This document shows positions 1 through 5,094 of a DNA stretch of 9,816 nucleotides, in pieces. A program made the position numbers and the translations under genes. Source of the stretch: Deltaproteobacteria bacterium. GTDB taxonomy: Bacteria; Desulfobacterota; DSM-4660; Desulfatiglandales; HGW-15. The notes under the pieces were generated by a model that ran no database searches, was not told the origin of the DNA, and saw only the letters and a program-made list of their open reading frames with translations. Within the stretch, counting starts at the first letter, position 1; each line of letters begins with the position of its first letter. The stretch covers positions 1-9,816 of the forward strand of contig JAFGPH010000328.1 in assembly GCA_016926135.1 (NCBI GenBank), given 5' to 3'.

Positions 1-569
1 CCCAGGGGAATCTCCTTGTCCAGCACGACGCCGGCCACCTTTTCCACGGGCACCGATTCACCGGTGAGCGACGCCTCTTCCACCTTGAGGTTGACGCTCT
101 CTATGAGCCGCATGTCAGCGGGGATATAGTTCCCGGCCTCAATGAGAACAATGTCTCCGGGCACCAGTTCCCTCGAAGGGATGGTGACCTGGTGCCCGTC
201 GCGGATCACCTGGGCGTTCGGGGCGGCCATCTTTTTGAGGGCCGCAAGGGCCTGTTCGGCCTTGGATTCCTGGACTACGCCCACGACCGCATTGAGGGCC
301 ACGATCACCATGATCGCGATGGCGTCCACATACTCGCCCAGTAACAGGGATACGACAGCCGCAACGATCAGGATAATGACGAGAAAATTGTTGAACTGGT
401 CCAGAAGCATCTTCAGGAAACCGGGCCGCGGTTTCTCCGTCAGTTCATTGAAACCCTGTTCCCTCTGCCTCTTTTCTACCTCTGCCGTGCTCAGCCCGTT
501 TTCAAGGTGTGTTTGAAGGTGGCTGGCCGTCTGATCAACGGCCATGCAATGACACACTTGCTCTGTCAT
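1..569 (-). CDS. P-type cation-transporting ATPase, N-terminal 189 residues (partial)
   Basis: This is the N-terminal part of an ATP-driven inner-membrane cation pump, most like the type IIA (Ca2+-transporting, SERCA-like) group. It shows the cation-ATPase N-terminal domain at about residues 10-55 (ENGLSTAEVEKR), a first membrane hairpin at about 60-97 containing FLVIILIVAAVVSLLLG, and the start of the actuator domain. The actuator holds LVPGDIV at 135-141 and the dephosphorylation loop TGES at 169-172. The phosphorylated DKTG segment, the nucleotide-binding domain and the ion-binding helices lie beyond the left edge, so the ion cannot be read; a type II pump for another cation is possible. 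The ATG at 569 is supported by a GGGAG-like ribosome site just upstream and by the normal N-terminal length. It is oriented like the operon ending at 790 but separated from it by 220 bases, so it probably has its own promoter. Confidence 0.92.
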   Translation of the reverse strand, partial: MTEQVCHCMAVDQTASHLQTHLENGLSTAEVEKRQREQGFNELTEKPRPGFLKMLLDQFNNFLVIILIVAAVVSLLLGEYVDAIAIMVIVALNAVVGVVQESKAEQALAALKKMAAPNAQVIRDGHQVTIPSRELVPGDIVLIEAGNYIPADMRLIESVNLKVEEASLTGESVPVEKVAGVVLDKEIPL

Positions 570-595
570 GGTTTGATCTCCCAGCATTTCAGAAA

Positions 596-625
596 ATGAT
601 CCCCAATGCGATTTCGCTCCGTCAA
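596..625 (-). promoter_or_regulatory. Candidate sigma-70-type promoter for the P-type ATPase gene
   Basis: On the minus strand a -35-like TTGACG (620-625) and a -10-like GATCAT (596-601, four of six consensus positions) are separated by 18 bases. Transcription would begin near 590, giving a leader of about 20 bases before the ATG at 569. The spacing and position are plausible, but the -10 box is weak and similar matches occur by chance. Confidence 0.3.
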
Positions 626-731
626 GTGGTATTCATGACCCATCGGATCGACTCTCCGCCTGACCCTACCCCCCTTACGGGTGTTCCCACCCATCTCCCG
701 GGATATTCTCTTACGGCATAGAGACCGCGTT

Positions 732-753
732 GGCAAGGGATTTTATCCCTGCC
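732..753 (-). terminator. Hairpin downstream of the TauE/SafE operon, possible terminator or 3' stem-loop
   Basis: The sequence folds as GGCA-GGGAT, loop AAA, ATCCC-T-TGCC on the minus strand, a near-perfect stem with one bulged base. It lies about 40 bases past the stop codon of the 181-residue membrane protein. No run of T follows on either strand, so it is not a textbook intrinsic terminator; a transcript-stabilising 3' stem is equally possible. The rest of the 570-789 gap shows no gene. Confidence 0.35.
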
Positions 754-789
754 GGGATATGGCCCCGGAGGCAGGTCCTTTTCCCGCCG

Positions 790-1335
790 TCAGGAAAGGA
801 ACAGGACGATGGCAGAAAAGGCAAGGGCGATCACCCAGATCGTATGGCTCACCGTCCCCTTTTGAAACGGATGAAAATGGGCATCAGGCCTCTTGTGGCC
901 GTTGGAGCAGACGTATTGTGGAACGACCTGGCCCGTCTTTTTCTGGACCACCTTTCTGCGCTCCGCCCTGGCACCGCAGACCCCTCCTTGTTCATCAGGC
1001 TTGGTGCAGGTCAGGCGGGCCCCCATGAGATAACTGACCAGGTTGAAAATCCAGTTCCAGGAGATGCTCACAATGAGGATGGCCAGGAAAAAGACGGCCG
1101 AGTGCGTCCTGGACAGACCCATGCCTGCCAGGGACTCGCCGATGCGGGATGGGTTGAGAGGGCCGTCCACGGATCCGAACAGCCCCAGGTAGTAGAGCGG
1201 GAGACAGATGGCCATGACGATCATGGACATGCCGAGCCGGATCAGCCTCTTCTGAATGAAGCTCAGGCTGTTCCACCACTTCCTGAAGGGGCTCTCCCCG
1301 CCGTATGACTGAAGGTCTGCCATGCCCTGCATCAT
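790..1335 (-). CDS. Membrane protein with C-terminal Cys/His cluster, downstream partner of TauE/SafE
   Basis: I do not recognise a named family. The 181-residue product has an N-terminal amphipathic stretch and hydrophobic spans at about 33-54 and 79-105. A hydrophilic segment of about 55 residues follows, then a C-terminal span at about 165-180. The hydrophilic segment carries C110, C120, C143 and H147, with H153 and H155 nearby (YVCSNGHK at 141-148), which looks like a small metal-binding, zinc-ribbon-like insert. It follows the TauE/SafE gene on the same strand after 115 bases and is probably co-transcribed, so an accessory or regulatory role for that permease is inferred. The start is uncertain: ATGs at 1335, 1332 and 1323 are all in frame and none has a strong ribosome site. 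The AGGA at about 1348-1351 is somewhat far from all of them. That the frame is coding is supported by its membrane topology and ordered Cys pattern. Confidence 0.8.
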   Translation of the reverse strand: MMQGMADLQSYGGESPFRKWWNSLSFIQKRLIRLGMSMIVMAICLPLYYLGLFGSVDGPLNPSRIGESLAGMGLSRTHSAVFFLAILIVSISWNWIFNLVSYLMGARLTCTKPDEQGGVCGARAERRKVVQKKTGQVVPQYVCSNGHKRPDAHFHPFQKGTVSHTIWVIALAFSAIVLFLS

Positions 1336-1371
1336 ACCATCAAAACCATCCTGTCAGAATGTTTTTTGGGT

Positions 1372-1393
1372 GGACCCCGGCCGTTTGGGGTCC
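1372..1393 (-). other. Stem-loop between the TauE/SafE gene and its downstream partner
   Basis: A perfect 7-bp stem pairs GGACCCC (1372-1378) with GGGGTCC (1387-1393) around an 8-base loop. It sits in the 115-base gap between the two minus-strand genes. No T tract follows in the minus direction (ACCCAAAAAAC comes next), so termination is unlikely. An mRNA processing or stabilising stem that sets the ratio of the two products is an inference. Confidence 0.4.
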
Positions 1394-1450
1394 CCCCGCT
1401 TCCTGCGCAGAAATCGCTGCCGGCAACGGCCCCATATTCCGTTCGCGTTC

Positions 1451-2494
1451 TCAGCTCAGCAACCGCTTCTGGATATCCGGCCAGATCTTGTAAAAGGCAT
1501 AGATGGCAATGGCAAGGGCCTTCACAGGAATGGCCCATTTCCAGAACCATTCAGGGATAACACGGGTTGTCCAGGGCGCAAAGACGGCCGCCACGATGGT
1601 CCCGATCACGAAGCTCGGGAGCAGCATGTAGTCTACCACCGTCCCTGTGAAACCGATGAAGAACCAGGTGATCACCGCAAACAGGCAGGTAGCGCCCTCT
1701 GCAAGGGATGTGACGGCCACCATGCTCTTGACAGGCACGCCGGAGAGCAGCCCCCCTATGGTGATCACGGGGCCATAGCCTCCGCCTCCGACCCCCTTGT
1801 TGAATCCCCCCACAAAGGCGAAGATCCACATCAGCTTGGGTCTGTATTTGAAGTTGCCGATGGCGGTGAAGATAGAGGTGCCGCCCATTACGAGGAGCAG
1901 GATCGCCACATAGAGCTTGATCCAGAACTTGTGGACCTGGAAGATCGCGTAAACCGCGCTGATCGAGATCATGGTGGCGATGATACCCGTGATGGCCACC
2001 ACGGTGACCAGCCTGGTGGTCTCGTTCATGGGCCTGATTTTCCACTCCACGTTTTCAAACTCGCCGTGGACCAGCCCGGCGATGAGACCGGTCACCATCT
2101 CGGTGATCATGATCTGGGGGACGACCTGCTTGGGGTCGAACCCCAGCAGGAAGAGGAGAGGGGTCAGGATGGTCCCGTAGCCCATGCCCCCTGCCGAATC
2201 CATCCACTCAAGAAACGCGCACAGGCCGACCACCCACCAGACAATGGTCCAGTTGTCTGTGCCGACCCACCCCCTGGCCTTCACGAATTCGCCGGGGATC
2301 CTCTGGGTCCACTCAAACGGGTTGCCGGCAAGCCAGCAGCCGATGAGGAAGAGGATGCCGAAAACCACCAGGTACTTGATAAACGACTTGGCCTGCGCCT
2401 TCGTAATCTTGGCCCGTGCGGCCATGGTGGTCTTCGTGGCCTCCACCTCCCGGGCGATCTCCCATCCCATTTTTTTCTCAACCTGTTCTACCAT
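1451..2494 (-). CDS. TauE/SafE-family membrane permease (sulfite/sulfonate exporter type)
   Basis: This is an integral inner-membrane permease of the TauE/SafE family, whose members export sulfite, sulfoacetate or other organosulfur anions. The internal duplication typical of the family is visible. The first repeat carries GGMGYGTILTPLLFLLGFDP (102-121) followed by VVP. The second carries GVGGGGYGPVITIGGLLSGVP (234-254, quoted in part) followed by VKSMVAVTSLAEG. I count about eight hydrophobic segments. At 347 residues it is longer than the usual 250-270. The excess is a charged cytoplasmic N-terminus (1-38) plus a first span (about 40-56) and a loop with Trp and charged residues (57-80), a form I associate with sulfate-reducing bacteria. 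The ATG at 2494 is well supported by GGGAGG at 2500-2505 with a 5-base spacer. It is the first gene of a probable two-gene operon. The substrate is not readable from sequence; a sulfur oxyanion is inferred. Confidence 0.9.
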   Translation of the reverse strand: MVEQVEKKMGWEIAREVEATKTTMAARAKITKAQAKSFIKYLVVFGILFLIGCWLAGNPFEWTQRIPGEFVKARGWVGTDNWTIVWWVVGLCAFLEWMDSAGGMGYGTILTPLLFLLGFDPKQVVPQIMITEMVTGLIAGLVHGEFENVEWKIRPMNETTRLVTVVAITGIIATMISISAVYAIFQVHKFWIKLYVAILLLVMGGTSIFTAIGNFKYRPKLMWIFAFVGGFNKGVGGGGYGPVITIGGLLSGVPVKSMVAVTSLAEGATCLFAVITWFFIGFTGTVVDYMLLPSFVIGTIVAAVFAPWTTRVIPEWFWKWAIPVKALAIAIYAFYKIWPDIQKRLLS

Positions 2495-2499
2495 AGGAA

Positions 2500-2505
2500 C
2501 CTCCC
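2500..2505 (-). promoter_or_regulatory. Strong ribosome binding site of the TauE/SafE gene
   Basis: GGGAGG lies 5 bases before the ATG at 2494, within AAGGGAGG. It fixes this start and keeps the unusual charged N-terminal extension in the protein. Confidence 0.75.
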
Positions 2506-2627
2506 TTACCTTCCATGAATGGTGAGCTCTTGCCTGAACTCTCTTCTTATCTTCAACAGTTCTTCGCCCTGTGCTCCATTCACCACGATCTCTCCGGCCT
2601 GAACCCGGATTTCGACACTATGAGCAT

Positions 2628-2643
2628 TTCAAAATGCATGCCA
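2628..2643 (-). promoter_or_regulatory. Candidate sigma-54 (-24/-12) promoter of the TauE/SafE operon
   Basis: The minus strand reads TGGCATGCATTTTGAA. Against the sigma-54 consensus TGGCACG-N4-TTGCW it keeps the full TGGCA of the -24 element, the G at consensus position 7, and TTG of the -12 element at the correct spacing. The usual C after TTG is A, which weakens it. Transcription would begin near 2616, giving a leader of about 120 bases. The nearby NtrC-family regulator with a GAFTGA motif makes a sigma-54 promoter here reasonable, but the assignment is an inference from one site. Confidence 0.35.
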
Positions 2644-2644
2644 G

Positions 2645-2668
2645 GGTCAAGGTCGTTGACCTGTCAAC
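2645..2668. promoter_or_regulatory. Cluster of GTCAA/TTGAC half-sites, possible operator
   Basis: GGTCAA (2645-2650), TTGACC (2656-2661) and GTCAA (2663-2667) form two overlapping inverted repeats with spacers of 5 and about 2 bases. The cluster lies immediately upstream of the candidate sigma-54 promoter. The arrangement resembles a repressor or activator binding site. It is closer to the promoter than a typical NtrC-type enhancer, so a different regulator is possible. Confidence 0.3.
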
Positions 2669-3178
2669 AAGCAACATATTGAAATCATAAGATACTTTTG
2701 CCTGCCTACCCCTCGATCAGGATCTCGTCTATCTTGTTTCAGACTGCAAAGGGGTGAATTTGTAAACCTCTGGATTACACGGCAGCGTTTCGATTATGGA
2801 CACCCAGGATCTTTCGTGAGTTGTTCGGAAACAAGCCTTTCGAAAACATCGAGTGGACACCGGGGTGTCACCAGATGCCTACCAGAGCGGACATGCCGCT
2901 CTCAGGCAATGCGTGCCCCTCTGCAACTGAAGACGCTTGTCCAGGGCTGATCTCCGGGCTCTTCCGGCGGCTACGCCCGTTGATGCGGGGCGGGCAAAAC
3001 GCTGGCATTTCTTTTGCAGATCATGATGATCGTCGGGAAACCAGGCTTGACGCCCTCGTAAGAAAATACCGTTCCGCTGTTCGTCCTTCGATGATTCAGG
3101 ACGAACGGAAGGCATGAGCCGTCACCGTTTGGTTTGCCGTTCGTGGTGAGGTCTGTACTGGTTTCCGACTTTTTGCAG
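2669..3178. other. Intergenic stretch without a recognisable gene; several hairpins
   Basis: I see no convincing gene here on either strand. The open frames present are short, lack ribosome sites and run through palindromes. Short inverted repeats occur at 2821-2834 (TTGTT-CGGA-AACAA), 2856-2869 (GACACC-GG-GGTGTC), 2884-2902 (AGAGCGG-ACATG-CCGCTCT) and 3079-3106. The density of dyads suggests accumulated palindromic repeats, or possibly an undescribed structured RNA. I cannot name an RNA family. Confidence 0.5.
3079..3106. repeat. Palindromic intergenic repeat (GTTCGTCC/GGACGAAC)
   Basis: A perfect 8-bp stem, GTTCGTCC (3079-3086) with GGACGAAC (3099-3106), surrounds a loop reading TTCGATGATTCA. 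The arrangement GTTCGTCC-TTCGA-TCAGGACGAAC resembles a dispersed palindrome I recall from many proteobacterial genomes. A related half-palindrome, CCGTTCGTGGTGAG, lies at 3137-3150 without its partner. The family identity is from memory. Confidence 0.5.
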
Positions 3179-3279
3179 TGAAAATCCCCCCTGGTCCCCC
3201 TTTGCCAAAGGGGGGGCCCTCTGTTCGCCCCTTTCTTCAGCTTCCCCCTTTTGTAAAGGGGGACCAGGGGGGATTTTCA
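3179..3279. repeat. Double-hairpin inverted repeat with 25-bp perfect arms
   Basis: The arm at 3179-3203 (TGAAAATCCCCC then CTGGTCCCCCTTT) is the exact reverse complement of 3255-3279. Each outer arm also takes part in its own small hairpin: CCCCC-TTT-GCC-AAA-GGGGG at 3196-3214 and CCCCC-TTTTGTAAA-GGGGG at 3244-3262. The element can therefore fold as one long stem with a 51-base loop or as two adjacent short hairpins. It has no coding content and lies about 110 bases before the CBS gene. It looks like a non-autonomous mobile or REP-type dispersed repeat; I see no target-site duplication. Confidence 0.8.
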
Positions 3280-3319
3280 TGGGTGGGAGCGACCACAACC
3301 CTGGTCATGAACGTTTACC

Positions 3320-3333
3320 AGGCCGCAAGGCCT
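3320..3333. other. Small hairpin with GCAA loop upstream of the CBS gene
   Basis: AGGCC (3320-3324) and GGCCT (3329-3333) pair around GCAA, a stable GNRA-type tetraloop if transcribed. It lies 56 bases before the chosen start of the CBS protein and could be part of its leader. A chance palindrome is also possible. Confidence 0.3.
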
Positions 3334-3389
3334 CGACAAGGACGCTGGAGAGCGAAGCGACAAAGGAAGCGCGAACGCGATCACCTGCC

Positions 3390-3638
3390 ATGAGAAGAAA
3401 AAGGGTCTCCGATATCCTCCAGCCTTACAGAGAAGGGATCCCCCTTGATCCCTCCGTGAGACTGGACGACCGGATCATCCATGCGATCGAGTTGATGGTG
3501 AACAACAATATGAAGTGTATTGCCGTGCTGAATAACCAGCGGGCAGTGGGTATGGTGTGCCTGCAAGATGCGCTTCAGAAGCTGGGCCTCAGGTCATGGC
3601 AGCAAGGCGTACCCGAACCCTTGAAGACGGAAACGTGA
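3390..3638 (+). CDS. Small stand-alone CBS-domain protein (single CBS motif)
   Basis: The 82-residue product is almost entirely one CBS motif. It has VSDIL at 6-10 (the usual leading strand), IPLDPSVRLDDRIIHAIELM at 17-36 (the helix before the ligand site), and MKCIAVLNNQRAVGMVCLQDAL at 41-62 (quoted by its ends: CIAVLNN, VGMVCLQD). CBS motifs normally occur in pairs and bind adenine nucleotides or similar ligands, so this single unit probably dimerises. The ATG at 3390 is chosen because the CBS motif starts six residues later. The open frame continues upstream to 3279, but that part has no domain-like character and begins inside the repeat. No good ribosome site precedes 3390, so the start is moderately sure and the gene may be leaderless or poorly expressed. 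It converges with the NtrC-type gene, with 4 bases between stops. A role as a small energy- or nucleotide-sensing adaptor is inference. Confidence 0.7.
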   Translation: MRRKRVSDILQPYREGIPLDPSVRLDDRIIHAIELMVNNNMKCIAVLNNQRAVGMVCLQDALQKLGLRSWQQGVPEPLKTET

Positions 3639-3642
3639 AACC

Positions 3643-5043
3643 TCATTCCCCTTTTGACTTGAACTGCTCCGCCTCTATGCCCGCCTCCTTCATCAGCCGG
3701 TGCAGGTACTGCCTTTGAATCCCGGCCATATCGGCCGCCTTGCTGATATTCCCCCCGCTCTCCCGGAGGAGGGACATGATGTACTGGGTGTGAAATCGGT
3801 TAATCATCCTGTCTTTGGCGTCCTTGAACGAAAGCCGGCCCAGGTCTTCGCGCAGGTCAGGGTAAAAGGATTCTGAGTCGCTGTCCAGCTGGAGATCCTT
3901 CACCGTGAGGGTGCCGGAGTTGCAGAAAATGACCCCCCGCTCAATGATGTTTTCCAGCTCTCTCACGTTGCCGGGGTAATCCCTGGACATGAGGAGTTGC
4001 ATGGCCTCGGGAGAGATCTCCTGCACGTCTTTCCGGTTGACCTTCGCATATCGCTTCAGGAAGTGATACGCGAGCAGGGGAATATCCTTTTTCCTTTCCT
4101 TTAGGGGGGGAAGTTCGATGTGGATCACATTGAGCCGGTAGTAGAGGTCCTCCCTGAAGCGCTTCTCGTTGATCTCAGCCTTGAGGTTGTGGTTGGTGGC
4201 GGCGACGAAGCGGATGTCCGCCTTCCGGGTGACCACGCTTCCCACCGGCTTGAATTCGCCCTCCTGGAGGAGCCTGAGGAGCTTGGTCTGCATGTTGGGA
4301 CTCAGGTCTCCGATCTCGTCCAGGAAGAGGCTTCCCTCGTGGGCCTCTTCCACAAGTCCCCGCTTGTCTTTCCAAGCGCCTGTGAAAGCCCCCTTCACGT
4401 GTCCGAAGAGTTCGCTCTCGATGACCTGCTCCGGGATGGCCGTGCAGTTGACGGTCACGAATTTCCGGGTGCTCCTGAGGCTGTTTTGATGTACCGCCCT
4501 GGCCACCAGTTCCTTCCCTGTGCCGCTCCCCCCGGTGATCAGGACGGTAGCCATGGTGGGAGCCACCTGCCTGATTCTCTCCTTCAGGTCCTTCATCACC
4601 TGTGCGGAACCGATCAGGGGACTGCTTTCCCGCTCGGCCAAGGCCTGGCGGAGGGACAGGTTTTCACGGACCATCTCCTGCCACTGCATGGCCTTGTTTA
4701 CCGTAAGCAGGATCCTCTCTCTTCGGAAAGGCTTCATGAGATAGTCATAGGCCCCCTTCTGGATCGCCTCCACGGCCGTCTCGATGGTCGCATAGGCCGT
4801 AAGGATGACCACCGACACGTCCGGATGCACCTTTCTCACGCCCTCCAGGAGTTGAATCCCATCCATTTTGGGCATCTTGAGGTCCGTGATCACAAGATCA
4901 AAGGGATGTTCCTTGAACAGTCCCAGGGCACGATGAGGATTGGCCTCGGTGGTCACTTCATGCTCCGTCTCCTCGGTGAGGATCCTCTGCAGGAGGACCA
5001 GCATGTCCCTTTCATCGTCTACGATCAGGATTCTGCCCGGCAT
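3643..5043 (-). CDS. NtrC-family sigma-54-dependent response regulator
   Basis: This cytoplasmic transcription activator has three domains. A receiver (1-120) shows the acidic pair D9/D10, phospho-acceptor D54 in VITDLKMP, T82 and K104. An AAA+ domain (about 143-370) has Walker A GGSGTGKE (171-178), the sigma-54 contact loop GAFTGA (218-223), Walker B SLFLDE (238-243) and GNVRELEN (358-365). A Fis-type helix-turn-helix ends the protein (about 424-455, GGNISKAADMAG). All catalytic motifs are intact, so it should hydrolyse ATP and open sigma-54 promoters after phosphorylation. The length of 466 is normal. The ATG at 5043 follows AAAGGAG with a 4-base spacer. It lies 51 bases downstream of the histidine kinase gene on the same strand, and the two form a cognate pair. 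Its targets are not shown; the TauE/SafE operon is the nearest candidate. Confidence 0.95.
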   Translation of the reverse strand: MPGRILIVDDERDMLVLLQRILTEETEHEVTTEANPHRALGLFKEHPFDLVITDLKMPKMDGIQLLEGVRKVHPDVSVVILTAYATIETAVEAIQKGAYDYLMKPFRRERILLTVNKAMQWQEMVRENLSLRQALAERESSPLIGSAQVMKDLKERIRQVAPTMATVLITGGSGTGKELVARAVHQNSLRSTRKFVTVNCTAIPEQVIESELFGHVKGAFTGAWKDKRGLVEEAHEGSLFLDEIGDLSPNMQTKLLRLLQEGEFKPVGSVVTRKADIRFVAATNHNLKAEINEKRFREDLYYRLNVIHIELPPLKERKKDIPLLAYHFLKRYAKVNRKDVQEISPEAMQLLMSRDYPGNVRELENIIERGVIFCNSGTLTVKDLQLDSDSESFYPDLREDLGRLSFKDAKDRMINRFHTQYIMSLLRESGGNISKAADMAGIQRQYLHRLMKEAGIEAEQFKSKGE

Positions 5044-5094
5044 CTTTCTCCTTTATAACCGCGTCACCCTGTCCGTCACCTATCGTCCATCCAC

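Noticed and set aside
1322..2518. 398-codon open frame on the plus strand
   Set aside because: Antisense to the TauE/SafE gene; charged, His/Asp-rich translation with no domain, while the minus frame has clear membrane repeats.
2821..3117. Possible 98-residue plus-strand protein in the intergenic gap
   Set aside because: It runs through several palindromes, has no ribosome site and its composition is unlike a protein.
3279..3389. Upstream extension of the CBS protein (37 residues)
   Set aside because: It begins at the edge of the double-hairpin repeat and encodes a charged, domain-free stretch; the CBS motif starts just after the ATG at 3390.
4120..5058. 312-codon open frame on the plus strand
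   Set aside because: Antisense shadow of the NtrC-type regulator; no recognisable protein features.
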